A stretch of DNA of 63,901 nucleotides. It comes from Opitutaceae bacterium. GTDB taxonomy: Bacteria > Verrucomicrobiota > Verrucomicrobiia > Opitutales > Opitutaceae. The translations under genes were made by a program, and so were the position numbers. Location of the stretch: assembly GCA_005792355.1 (NCBI GenBank), contig SXSC01000394.1, forward strand, positions 1 to 63,901. Direction: 5' to 3'. How positions within the stretch are numbered: the first letter of the stretch is position 1; every line of letters starts with the position of its first letter. Shown piece after piece: positions 17,467-25,152 of this stretch. Below the pieces are notes generated by a model that worked only from the letters and a program-made list of their open reading frames with translations, was not told the origin of the DNA and searched no databases.

Positions 17467-18528
17467 ATGACCACCTCTCAATGGGACACGATTAAACGCG
17501 CCGCCCGGCTCGAGAAACTCCGGCAGGTTCCGCTGGCGCTCATCATCGACAGCCCGTGGATCCCCGGCTACGTCGGCGTGAATCATCTCGATTTCTTCCT
17601 CGACCCGCAGATCTGGTTCCAGTCGCACCGCCAGATTCACCGGGAGTTTCCGGACATCATCTTCGTCCCCGGCTGGTGGCTGGAATACGGCATGGCCGCG
17701 GAGCCGTCGGTGTTGGGATCGAAGATCAAGTTCTGGCCGAACAACACCCCGAGCGAGTGCCACATGCTCTTCAACATCGAGGATGTCGACCAGCTGGCTG
17801 GCTACGAAGTCGAGGCCGACGGGTTCATGGCCCTGACGTTGCATCGTCTCCGCATGCAGCGGCAGCAGGTCCTCGACACGGGCGAGGCCTTTCGGATGGC
17901 GACCTCGCGTGGTCCGATGTGCACCGCCGGCTTTGCCCGCAACACGAGTGACTTCATGATCGACCTGATCGAGAAACCGGCCTGGGCCCACAAGCTCCTC
18001 GATCTCTCCACGCGCATCATCATCGACTGGCTGAAGGCGCAGGCCAGGGCGATGGGCCCGACCGTCGAGGGCATCTTCGTGCTCGACGACATCGTCGGCT
18101 TCGTGAACGAGGAATATTACAAGGAATTCTGCCATCCCTACCTGAAGCGCATCTGCGATGCTTTCCCGCCGGATTGGGTGAAACTCTATCACAACGACGC
18201 CTCGATCGAGGCGTGCCTCGAACATCTGCCCGACGCCGGTTTCAACCTGCTCAACTGGGGCAAGCAGACCGACATCGCCGACGTGAAGCGGCGCGTCGGT
18301 GGGCGCATGTGCCTGATGGGAAATGTCAACCCGCTCGAGGTCGGCGTCCGCGGCACGCCCGGGGAGGTGCGCGCAGCCACGCTGGCGGTCCTCGAAAAGA
18401 GCGGCGGCGAGGGCATCGTGCTCTCGGTGGGTGGTGGGGTGAGCCCCGGCATGCCGCGCCAGAACATCCAGGCGATGCAGGCCGCGCTCGCGGAATTCAA
18501 CCAGGCCCACTTCGGCCTGCGGCGCTGA
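17467..18528 (+). CDS. Uroporphyrinogen decarboxylase (URO-D) family protein
   Basis: A 353-residue TIM-barrel protein of the URO-D superfamily, which includes HemE and corrinoid/coenzyme-M methyltransferases. Characteristic pieces are the VKLYHNDASIEACLEHLPDAG and NLLNWGKQTDI blocks, GRMCLMGNVNPLEVGVRGTP and the C-terminal SVGGGVSPGMPRQNI. The HemE N-terminal RQAGRYMPEY motif that binds uroporphyrinogen is absent, so this is unlikely to be a haem enzyme and more probably a methyltransferase-like or unknown-function relative. It lies downstream of the Gfo/Idh gene after a palindromic repeat. Substrate unknown. Confidence 0.87.
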   Translation: MTTSQWDTIKRAARLEKLRQVPLALIIDSPWIPGYVGVNHLDFFLDPQIWFQSHRQIHREFPDIIFVPGWWLEYGMAAEPSVLGSKIKFWPNNTPSECHMLFNIEDVDQLAGYEVEADGFMALTLHRLRMQRQQVLDTGEAFRMATSRGPMCTAGFARNTSDFMIDLIEKPAWAHKLLDLSTRIIIDWLKAQARAMGPTVEGIFVLDDIVGFVNEEYYKEFCHPYLKRICDAFPPDWVKLYHNDASIEACLEHLPDAGFNLLNWGKQTDIADVKRRVGGRMCLMGNVNPLEVGVRGTPGEVRAATLAVLEKSGGEGIVLSVGGGVSPGMPRQNIQAMQAALAEFNQAHFGLRR

Positions 18529-18606
18529 AGGTGCCGGCGCTGAGCTGCAGTCTGTTCGAGCTGCCGCTGAAATAATGGATATGAACCGCTTGTGGCCCGC
18601 GGCGCC

Positions 18607-20220
18607 TCACGCCGCCGCCGCGGTCTCAAAGACATGTTCGAACAGCACGGCGCATTTTTGCGGGAAGAGCGGCGGCGTGTACGCCTCCGGCAGGCCCTGG
18701 TCGAGTACGTCCTCGATTTCTAGCCGCACGCGCGCCCGCGTCTGGGCCTGCTGCCGCCAGTCGAGCGTCAACGACGCCTTCACCTGCTCCAGCAGGCGGC
18801 GGGCGACCTTCTTCACCTGCTCCCGCTCGGCGCGCGACAGCTCCGGCCCCGGGCGCGTCAACAGGTCGAAGACCGTCAGCTCCGCTTCGGTCAGGCTCTC
18901 GCGGACGTGCCGTTGCTGCTCGTCGGACAGGTTGCGACTCAGCTTCACCAGTTCGTCGAACAACTCCTCGATGCTTCGACTGCCCGCGTTGTAGCTTTCG
19001 ATCAGCTCCTCGAACTTTTCCGCGAAGCCGGCGCGGGTCTTGTTTAGGCGGATCAATTTTCCCAACTGGGCGCGGATCGCGGCTTTTAGGATTTCGAGGT
19101 CGGTGTTCTTGGTCTTCGACTGCTTGAACTTCTTCGCGAGCGCCTGGAAGTCGATCTTGGACAGGTCGAGGGCCGCATTCGATCTGGTGGGTATCGCCAC
19201 CCCGGTGATCGATGCGTCTAAGACTTGGTTGATGCCCTCCATCACCGCCGACAAATCGACCGGCTCGGGTTTCAGCTTGGCATGGATTGCGTCGGCGATC
19301 GCGGCCAGACATGCCACCCGACTGGCGAACTCCAACGCCGCCGGGTCGGGCTTCACGGCGCCATAGAGGGTGCTCACGAGCCGATGATGACCAAAAAACT
19401 CGCGTCGCAACGGGTCCGGTGAAATCAGCGCGTCAACCGCGGTAACAATCCGTTCCAACCGCTCCATGCTGCCCAGCGGCAATTGTTCAGTGGCCGCGAG
19501 GCTGACGCCTCGCTCTCCACAAAAATCCGTTGCCGCCGCCAAGCCTTGGAGCAACTTGGTGGCGACCACCAACTCGCAGCGCGGCGTGCCTTCCTTCTGG
19601 TCGTAAACCGCCACGGCCTGCGGGGCGCCGTCCTCATGCTGCGCCAGCGTCAGCAGGCCGATATGATCGCGGATCATCTTGCCGTCGAGAGCGAGCGCCT
19701 GGGGCAGCGTGCCCGCGCGAGCCTGGAGCCAGTCGTGCAGGAGCGTGGCGAACGCCTCGCTGTCCAGACGGGTGAGCACCGCGTAGAACACGGAGTAGGT
19801 CGGCACCTCGTAGAAGGCCCGCTGCCAGTGCTCCGGCAACGCGCGCACCGCCGCGGCAAGGGTTTGGGTCGCCAGATTAGGGGCTTCGCCCTTGGCGGTG
19901 AGTAAAAGGAAGCGGCGGTTTTGCCCGATCAGTTTCAGTCGTTCCACCCGTTGCGTCGTGCTCCAGCCGAGCCACCGGTCGCGATCCTTCAACGCGTAGC
20001 AGGCCGGCCCCCAGGCCAGCAGTGCCGCGGGCCGGCCGCGCACTTTGACAATCTGACGCAGGTAGTCGCCCACGGGCCGGCCCGCTTTCAGGTATTGGCG
20101 CTGCGTCAGTTGCTCATCAAACCACGCCACGCCTGCTGGCCCCACGATCTCGACTTCAAGCTCTGGTCGCTCGGATGCCGCTTCGGCGGCCGTTTCTATA
20201 GTTGGATGGGCAGGATTCAT
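18607..20220 (-). CDS. Chimeric protein: DruA-like + ISAs1 transposase start + HsdR C-terminus
   Basis: A 537-residue frame built from three recognisable parts. Residues about 22-136 resemble DruA/DUF4338 (YLKAGRPVGDYLRQIV, then DRDRWLGWSTTQRVERLK and NRRFLLLTAKGEAPNLA). Residues 137-225 match the start of ISAs1-family transposases (VPTYSVFYAVLTRLDSEAF, then LPQALALDGKMIR with the first catalytic Asp). Residues about 228-537 match the C-terminal domain of type I restriction subunit HsdR (LRREFFGHHRLVSTLYGAVK, then EKFEELIESYNAGSRSIEEL, LLTRPGPELSRAEREQVKK and GLPEAYTPPLFPQKC). The other transposase catalytic residues and the HsdR nuclease/helicase motors are missing. The frame is unbroken over 1.6 kb. 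The start is MNPAHP; eight more codons are open upstream. It may be a fossil deletion fusion or a repurposed protein. Confidence 0.82.
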   Translation of the reverse strand: MNPAHPTIETAAEAASERPELEVEIVGPAGVAWFDEQLTQRQYLKAGRPVGDYLRQIVKVRGRPAALLAWGPACYALKDRDRWLGWSTTQRVERLKLIGQNRRFLLLTAKGEAPNLATQTLAAAVRALPEHWQRAFYEVPTYSVFYAVLTRLDSEAFATLLHDWLQARAGTLPQALALDGKMIRDHIGLLTLAQHEDGAPQAVAVYDQKEGTPRCELVVATKLLQGLAAATDFCGERGVSLAATEQLPLGSMERLERIVTAVDALISPDPLRREFFGHHRLVSTLYGAVKPDPAALEFASRVACLAAIADAIHAKLKPEPVDLSAVMEGINQVLDASITGVAIPTRSNAALDLSKIDFQALAKKFKQSKTKNTDLEILKAAIRAQLGKLIRLNKTRAGFAEKFEELIESYNAGSRSIEELFDELVKLSRNLSDEQQRHVRESLTEAELTVFDLLTRPGPELSRAEREQVKKVARRLLEQVKASLTLDWRQQAQTRARVRLEIEDVLDQGLPEAYTPPLFPQKCAVLFEHVFETAAAA

Positions 20221-20264
20221 CCATATTATCCCAAACCAAAACACCCGCTTTTGTCTGGAAAAAA

Positions 20265-20280
20265 GTCACACCCGTGTGAC
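20265..20280. promoter_or_regulatory. Palindrome GTCACAC-CC-GTGTGAC, operator candidate
   Basis: Seven-bp arms around a two-base centre, 45 bases upstream of the chimera start and about 100 bases upstream of the divergent helix-turn-helix gene. On the minus strand a GATAAT box lies between it and the chimera ATG. The position suits a repressor site controlling one or both genes; the binding protein is not known. Confidence 0.4.
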
Positions 20281-20382
20281 TCACAAACTTACGCAGTCAA
20301 AAATATTGGCCATGGCCCTGCACTATAGGGACGGCGATCTGCCCTTGCTATACTGTGGCGGGGTGACCATAGTATATTTCCC

Positions 20383-20778
20383 ATGTCATCAAAGAAACTC
20401 AAAGAATTGGTGGAAGCGCGCGCCAAGCTCGCCAGCCTTGAACAGTCCATTGCACTTGAGCTCAGGAAGGAATTGAGCGGTCTGCCGGCACAATACGGCT
20501 TTGCCTCGGTGGCTGAATTTGTCGCCGCCGTGAAATCCGCGGCAGGTGCCCGTCGCGGTCGCAAGCCCGGCAAAGCCAAAGCCAAGGCCAAAGCCAAGGC
20601 GAAGGTCGGCGGCAAGAAGCCTCGCACCCGAGCGGTCATCACCGATGCGACCCGCGCGGAGGTGAAGCAGCTGGTGGCCGCCGGCAAGACCGGTCGCGAG
20701 ATTGCCAAGGCCGTGGGGATTTCCCTCCCCAGCGTGCATAACCTCAAGAAGGCGCTTGGCCTGGTGAAAAAGCGCTGA
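20383..20778 (+). CDS. Basic DNA-binding protein, coiled coil + AK-rich linker + helix-turn-helix
   Basis: A 131-residue strongly basic protein. Residues 1-32 form an amphipathic helix (KKLKELVEARAKLASLEQSI). Residues 36-50 (AQYGFASVAEFVAAV) resemble the oligomerisation part of H-NS-like proteins. Residues 53-85 are a Lys/Ala/Arg linker containing an alternating KAKAKAKAKAK run. Residues 86-127 form a Hin/resolvase-type helix-turn-helix (TDATRAEVKQLVAAGKTGRE then IAKAVGISLPSVHNL). It looks like a nucleoid-associated or regulatory protein. It is divergent from the transposase/HsdR chimera and ends in a strong terminator, so it is a single-gene unit. A TATACT box at 20349 could be its -10. I know no named homologue. 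Confidence 0.8.
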   Translation: MSSKKLKELVEARAKLASLEQSIALELRKELSGLPAQYGFASVAEFVAAVKSAAGARRGRKPGKAKAKAKAKAKVGGKKPRTRAVITDATRAEVKQLVAAGKTGREIAKAVGISLPSVHNLKKALGLVKKR

Positions 20779-20806
20779 TTCGCCGTCGCCGGCGTCCGAC
20801 TTGCGC

Positions 20807-20835
20807 GCCCCCGCCAGCGGCGGGGGCTTTTTTTT
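20807..20835 (+). terminator. Intrinsic terminator
   Basis: Nine-bp GC stem (GCCCCCGCC/GGCGGGGGC) with a three-base loop followed by eight T residues, about 30 bases after the stop of the helix-turn-helix gene. Confidence 0.92.
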
Positions 20836-20877
20836 GCTTGGGCGCCCGGGCCAACCTCGGCGAATGTCCGCCTCCGC

Positions 20878-21792
20878 ATGCCGGTCCCCTTCATCCAGGC
20901 CAATACCAATGGTCGCCTCCACGCGGCGACCGAGCCGTCGGTGACTCCCCTCAACCGCGGCTTTCTCTATGGCGACGCTATTTATGAGGTCTGGCGTACG
21001 TATCATGGCGTCGTGTTTGCGTGGGACGAACACTACGATCGTTTGGAAAGATCGGCCGGGGCCCTGCACCTGTCCCTGCCGTGGGCCCGCGCGGCGATCT
21101 TCATGGAAGTGGCGAGGACGGTCGCGGCCTATCGCGAAGCCACGCGGTTCCTGGGAGAGGTCTATGTCCGGCTGCAGGTGTCGCGTGGCGGAGGCTTGAT
21201 CGGCCTCGACGTGGCGCTGGCGGACCAGGCTGATTTCGTGGTGCTGGTGCAGCCCTGTCCGGAAAATTCGGCCGAAGTCACGCAACGGGGGCTGCGGCTC
21301 GCGGTGGCCACGGGGTTGCGGCGCAATCCGATCGAGACGCTGAACCCGGCCTGGAAGACGGGTAACTATCTGAACAACATTCTTTGTCTGCGCGAGGCGC
21401 GGGCCGGCGGCGCTGATGACGTGTTGATGCTGAACCTGCGCGGCGAAATCACGGAGGCTGCGACGTCCAATATTGCATTTGTGCGCGACGGCGCAGTGCT
21501 GACGCCCCGGCTCGAGGCGGGCATCCTCGGTGGCATTACCCGGGGTCTGATGCTGGGGCAAGTCGCCCCCGGGGCCGGTGTGAGCGCCAGCGAGGCGACC
21601 CTTTGTCCCGCGGACCTGGACAGGATGAGCGAATGCTTTTTGATGTCGACGACCAAGGACATCGTGCCGGTTGGGTCGATCGACCAGGTGGGATTCGCGG
21701 TTGGGCCCGATACGGTCACGGTGCGCCTAAAAGCGGCGTTTGCGGATTATGCCCGCGGGGCGGCGGCGGCGCATCCGGAGCGCAGGGTGTAG
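20878..21792 (+). CDS. Class IV pyridoxal-phosphate aminotransferase
   Basis: A 304-residue fold-type IV PLP enzyme, the group of branched-chain aminotransferase IlvE, D-amino-acid aminotransferase and aminodeoxychorismate lyase PabC. The N-terminal NRGFLYGDAIYEVWRTYHG and the cofactor lysine in LNPAWKTGNYLNNIL are clear, as are GEITEAATSNIAFV and the phosphate-binding GILGGITRGLML. The wording of the motifs (RGFLYGDAIYE) does not separate the three activities. trpE and folC, genes of chorismate and folate use, lie within 11 kb, making PabC-like lyase activity one option, but this is weak context. Confidence 0.88.
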   Translation: MPVPFIQANTNGRLHAATEPSVTPLNRGFLYGDAIYEVWRTYHGVVFAWDEHYDRLERSAGALHLSLPWARAAIFMEVARTVAAYREATRFLGEVYVRLQVSRGGGLIGLDVALADQADFVVLVQPCPENSAEVTQRGLRLAVATGLRRNPIETLNPAWKTGNYLNNILCLREARAGGADDVLMLNLRGEITEAATSNIAFVRDGAVLTPRLEAGILGGITRGLMLGQVAPGAGVSASEATLCPADLDRMSECFLMSTTKDIVPVGSIDQVGFAVGPDTVTVRLKAAFADYARGAAAAHPERRV

Positions 21793-21827
21793 CGCGCATT
21801 TTTCCCGGCGCGGCAACCGCAACCGAA

Positions 21828-21898
21828 GGAGGGACGGTTTCCCAACCGCCCAAATACGGTCGCCGGGGATTCTTCGGCGGTTGGGAAACCGCCGCTCC
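21828..21898. repeat. Double-hairpin element, GGAG/CTCC ends
   Basis: Arms 21828-21850 and 21876-21898 are inverted repeats at 21 of 23 positions. Each arm is itself a hairpin: CGGTT-TCCC-AACCG (21835-21848) and CGGTT-GGGA-AACCG (21878-21891), with exactly complementary loops. Confidence 0.78.
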
Positions 21899-21940
21899 GG
21901 GACGGAGGATCAAAATCGCCGCGCCCCGCCAGCGCGGCGA

Positions 21941-23110
21941 TCAGTACCGCCGCAGGCTTGGATCGATTTCCTTCGCCCAGGCGTCGATTCCCCCGGCGAT
22001 GTTGGACACGGCCGGATGGCCGTGCGCCCGCAGAAATTCCGTCACGCGCCGGCTGCGTCCGCCGACGTGGCACAGGATGAGCAGATGTTGATCGCGCGGC
22101 AGCGAGTCCGCCTGTTCGGGAATCTGGCGCATCGGGATGTGCTCGGCGCCGGCCAGCTGGCAGATCTCCAACTCGCAGGGCTCACGCACATCGATGATTT
22201 TGGTCCGCTCCGGGGCCGAGTCGTGGAGATCTTTCGCCTCGGCGACGGAGATCTCGATCGGGTATTCGACGTCGGACCCGCGCGGCAGTGGCGCCGGGCA
22301 GGGCGCCGCGCTGTAGCGCTCGGGGTTGAGGTCGCGGATTGCTGGCCGGTCCCCACACAGTGGACAGCCCGAATCAGACTTGAGTTGCAGGTTCTGGAAC
22401 TTCTGGGCGAGCGAATCGTACATCAGCAACCGTCCGCGCAGTGATTCACCAATTCCGGTGAGGAGCTTGATGGCTTCGAGCGCCTGCAGGCTGCCGATGA
22501 CACCGCAGAGCGCGCCGAGCACGCCGGCCTCGCCGCAGCCGGGAACGGTCCCGGCCCGCGGGGGTTCGGGAAAAAGGCAGCGGTAGCACGGACCACCGTG
22601 GGTCGGATCAAAGACCGCGACCTGCCCCTCAAACTTGAACACACTGCCGTAGACCAGGGGGCGACGCGCGAAGAACGCGGCATCGTTGTTCAGGTAGCGG
22701 ACGCCGAAATTGTCGGTGCCGTCGACCACCACGTCGTAGTCGGAAAAAAGCGCGACCGCGTTGACGGGGACGATGCCGTCCGCGTGGGTGACGATCCGCA
22801 CAAACGGGTTGGTCGCCCGCAGGCGACGCGCGGCGGAGGTCACCTTGGATTCGCCGACACTGGTGTCGTCGTGGAGCAGTTGGCGTTGCAGATTGTGCAC
22901 CTCGACGAGGTCAAGGTCGGCGATGCCGATGGTGCCAACGCCCGCGGCCGCGAGGTAGAGCGCGGCCGGGCTGCCGAGGCCGCCGGCGCCGACGACCAGC
23001 ACGCGGGCGGCGGCGAGTTTCTGCTGACCAACGAGGCCCACCTGATCGAGCAGCAGGTGCCGGCTGTAGCGCGCGAGTTCGGCGGGCGAGAGCACGGGTG
23101 CGGTGGACAT
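21941..23110 (-). CDS. moeB: MoeB/ThiF-type adenylyltransferase with C-terminal rhodanese domain
   Basis: A 389-residue E1-like enzyme that adenylates the C-terminal glycine of a small sulfur-carrier protein (MoaD or ThiS) and, through its rhodanese domain, can load it with sulfur. The ATP site is VVGAGGLGSPAALYL (about residue 41), the catalytic cysteine region is CGEAGVLGALCGVIGS, and two zinc CxxC pairs occur (CYRC and CPLC). The rhodanese domain (about 290-389) has its active-site Cys in LLILCHVGGRS. This is the MoeZ/MOCS3 layout. Start MSTAPVLS; the frame continues upstream but only antisense to ruvX. It could serve molybdopterin or thiamine synthesis. Confidence 0.93.
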   Translation of the reverse strand: MSTAPVLSPAELARYSRHLLLDQVGLVGQQKLAAARVLVVGAGGLGSPAALYLAAAGVGTIGIADLDLVEVHNLQRQLLHDDTSVGESKVTSAARRLRATNPFVRIVTHADGIVPVNAVALFSDYDVVVDGTDNFGVRYLNNDAAFFARRPLVYGSVFKFEGQVAVFDPTHGGPCYRCLFPEPPRAGTVPGCGEAGVLGALCGVIGSLQALEAIKLLTGIGESLRGRLLMYDSLAQKFQNLQLKSDSGCPLCGDRPAIRDLNPERYSAAPCPAPLPRGSDVEYPIEISVAEAKDLHDSAPERTKIIDVREPCELEICQLAGAEHIPMRQIPEQADSLPRDQHLLILCHVGGRSRRVTEFLRAHGHPAVSNIAGGIDAWAKEIDPSLRRY

Positions 23111-23142
23111 GGCGGCGAAAGAGAGCCGGAACCCGGCCGGTC

Positions 23143-23156
23143 GCAATTGAAATTGC
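23143..23156. promoter_or_regulatory. Small palindrome between moeB and ruvX
   Basis: GCAATT-GA-AATTGC in the 78-base divergent space between two start codons. AT-rich within GC-rich surroundings, so it may be part of a promoter or operator. No regulator can be named. Confidence 0.25.
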
Positions 23157-23188
23157 ACCGGCGGGCAGCCCACGGCGGAATTGCCCGG

Positions 23189-23629
23189 ATGCGTTGTCTC
23201 GGAATCGACCACGGTGCCCGCCGGATCGGGCTCAGCTACGGCGACGAGCTCGGCGTGGCCACGCCGCTGCCCGCGTTGACCGAGGTCGAGGCGGCGAAGC
23301 GGTGGGCCGCGCTGGCGGCGGTCGTGAAGCAGCGCCGGGCAACCGATCTGGTGGTCGGGCATCCGCTGAATATGGACGACACGCCCGGGTTCAAGGCGAA
23401 GGAAATCGAGGCCTTCGCCGCGCGCCTGCGCGCCGAATTCGGGTTGCCGGTGCATCTCGTGGATGAGCGGCTGACGAGCTACGAGGCGGAGTCGACGATC
23501 GCGAAGTCGAAGCGGCGCGAGGTGCGGGCGAGCGGGATCATCGATTCGCGGGCGGCGACGCTGATCCTGCAGGATTTCCTCAATCAGAAATTTCCGCCGC
23601 CGGCGTCCGAGGAGGGTGTGCTGCCATGA
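23189..23629 (+). CDS. ruvX: Holliday-junction-resolvase-like protein RuvX/YqgF
   Basis: A 146-residue RNase H-fold nuclease required for 16S rRNA 5'-end maturation in E. coli and suggested as a junction resolvase. The first catalytic Asp is in CLGIDHGARRIGLSYGD (residue 6), followed by DLVVGHPLNMD with the conserved GxPxxxDG-like motif, then HLVDERLTSYEAE, and the last acidic residue near IDSRAATLILQDFL. The start is ATG at 23189 giving MRCLGIDHG. It overlaps truA by four bases (ATGA), starting a tight run ruvX-truA-comF-accD-folC. Confidence 0.95.
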   Translation: MRCLGIDHGARRIGLSYGDELGVATPLPALTEVEAAKRWAALAAVVKQRRATDLVVGHPLNMDDTPGFKAKEIEAFAARLRAEFGLPVHLVDERLTSYEAESTIAKSKRREVRASGIIDSRAATLILQDFLNQKFPPPASEEGVLP

Positions 23630-24390
23630 GCATCCGCCGCTGGAAGTGTGTCTGTGCCTACGACGGCACGGAGTTTGCCGGCTGGCAAAGCCAGATGGGA
23701 GGCACGGCCATCCAGGATGTGATCGAGGCGCGGTTGGCGCAGATCTTCAAGGCGCCCGTGCGGATCCACGGCAGCGGGCGCACGGACGCGGGGGTGCACG
23801 CGCGGGGCCAGGTGTTTCATTTTGACGCCGAGTGGCCGCATGCGGCGGGAAAGATGCTCGCGGCGTTTCGCGTGGGATTGCCGGCGGCGATTCAGATCAA
23901 ATCGGTCCGGCCCGTGGCACCGGATTTTCACGCGCGCTTCCAGGCGACGGGAAAATGCTATGTGTACCACCTTAGCCTGGGTGATGCGGATCCCTTCACG
24001 CGGGCGTTTTCCTGGCAGATTTTCCGGCCGCTCGATGTGGAGGCGATGCAGGCGGCGGCGGCGGTGTTGCGCGGGCGGCACGATTTCCGGGCGTTTATTG
24101 CGTTGAATGGACCCGCCCGCGAAGACACCGTGCGCGACTTGCGGCGGCTCGAAGTTGTGCGGCGCGGCCGGCGAATCCGGATCACCGCGGAGTCCGCCGG
24201 TTTTCTCTACAAAATGGTGCGCAGCCTGACCGGCGCGCTTGTCGCGGTGGGTGACGGGCGGCTGAGGGTGGACGACGTGCGCGAACTCCTGCGGTCGAAG
24301 GAGCGAATCCCCGCGGTGAAAACGGCCCCGCCCCACGGGCTGTTTCTGATGAAGGTGTGCTATGGAGGAACGGGGAGGCGGCGTGCATGA
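23626..24390 (+). CDS. truA: tRNA pseudouridine(38-40) synthase
   Basis: TruA isomerises uridines 38-40 in the tRNA anticodon stem-loop to pseudouridine. The catalytic aspartate is in the family motif GSGRTDAGVHARGQV, and the AYDGTEFAGWQ and ESAGFLYKMVRSLTGAL motifs are complete. The 254-residue length is normal. It is coupled to ruvX and comF by ATGA overlaps at both ends. Confidence 0.97.
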   Translation: MSIRRWKCVCAYDGTEFAGWQSQMGGTAIQDVIEARLAQIFKAPVRIHGSGRTDAGVHARGQVFHFDAEWPHAAGKMLAAFRVGLPAAIQIKSVRPVAPDFHARFQATGKCYVYHLSLGDADPFTRAFSWQIFRPLDVEAMQAAAAVLRGRHDFRAFIALNGPAREDTVRDLRRLEVVRRGRRIRITAESAGFLYKMVRSLTGALVAVGDGRLRVDDVRELLRSKERIPAVKTAPPHGLFLMKVCYGGTGRRRA

Positions 24391-25145
24391 ACCCACTGCT
24401 GACGCAGGCGGCCCGCGGGCTTTCCGACGTGATCTTTCCGCCGGTTTGCGTGCATTGTCGCGCGCTGGTCACGACGGTCGACGGCCCGCCGGGTGAAGGC
24501 CGCGCGTTCCGACACCTTTGTGCGCCCTGTGCGAGACAGCTCGACTACGTCCAGCCGCCGCATTGCGCGACCTGCGGCCATCCGTTCTACGGGGTCGTCG
24601 ACGGTGCCCGGATGTGTCCGAAATGCGAAGGGCTGGATCCGGCGTTTCGGGAGGGCCGGACGGCGGTGTTGTTCAAGGGCCCGGCCCGGGCGTTGATCAT
24701 CGAGTTGAAATATCACCGGGGGCTCCACGTGCTGGAGGACTTGGGCGAGATTTTCCGGCGGGCCCCGCATGTGCTCGCAAGTGTGCGCGGAGCGACGCTG
24801 GTGCCGGTGCCGCTGCACCCGCGCAAGGCGCGGGAGCGCGGTTACAACCAGGCGTTGCTGCTGGCGCAGCGACTCGCGACGGCGGCGGGCGCGGAGACCC
24901 AGGTGGAGTCGCTGCTGCGGCGCGACGTTGACACGCCGACGCAAACCGCGTTCGACCGGCGGACGAGGATGGCCAATTTGAAGAATGCCTTTGCACTTGC
25001 CGCGGGGGCCGCGCTCAATCCGGATCTGCACTACATCATTATCGATGACGTCTTCACCACCGGTTCCACGCTCAACAGCTGTGCCCGCACGCTCCGGCGG
25101 GCTGGAGCGGTGAAGCTGGACGTTGTCACCTTTGGCCACGGCTAA
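24387..25145 (+). CDS. comF: ComF family phosphoribosyltransferase-fold protein
   Basis: A 252-residue ComF/GntX-type protein linked to DNA uptake in competent bacteria. The N-terminal zinc finger is visible as cysteines in PPVCVHCRAL, HLCAPCARQ, HCATCGHPF and MCPKCEGLD. The C-terminal half is a phosphoribosyltransferase domain with the PRPP loop YIIIDDVFTTGSTLNSCA. The start is the ATG that overlaps the truA stop, with GGAGG nearby upstream; a longer frame starting inside truA is unlikely. Whether this organism is competent cannot be judged here. Confidence 0.92.
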   Translation: MNPLLTQAARGLSDVIFPPVCVHCRALVTTVDGPPGEGRAFRHLCAPCARQLDYVQPPHCATCGHPFYGVVDGARMCPKCEGLDPAFREGRTAVLFKGPARALIIELKYHRGLHVLEDLGEIFRRAPHVLASVRGATLVPVPLHPRKARERGYNQALLLAQRLATAAGAETQVESLLRRDVDTPTQTAFDRRTRMANLKNAFALAAGAALNPDLHYIIIDDVFTTGSTLNSCARTLRRAGAVKLDVVTFGHG

Positions 25146-25152
25146 TTCTGCC

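Noticed and set aside
18607-19560. Functional type I restriction system
   Set aside because: Only the HsdR C-terminal domain is present; the motor and nuclease parts, hsdM and hsdS are absent from the window.
20565-20613. Short tandem repeat (AAAGCC/AAGGCC units)
   Set aside because: It is the coding sequence of the Lys-Ala linker in the HTH protein, in frame, not an independent repeat.
18607-20778. A complete Druantia defence system
   Set aside because: Only a DruA-like N-terminal module fused to other parts is present; no large DruE helicase or DruB-D genes are nearby.
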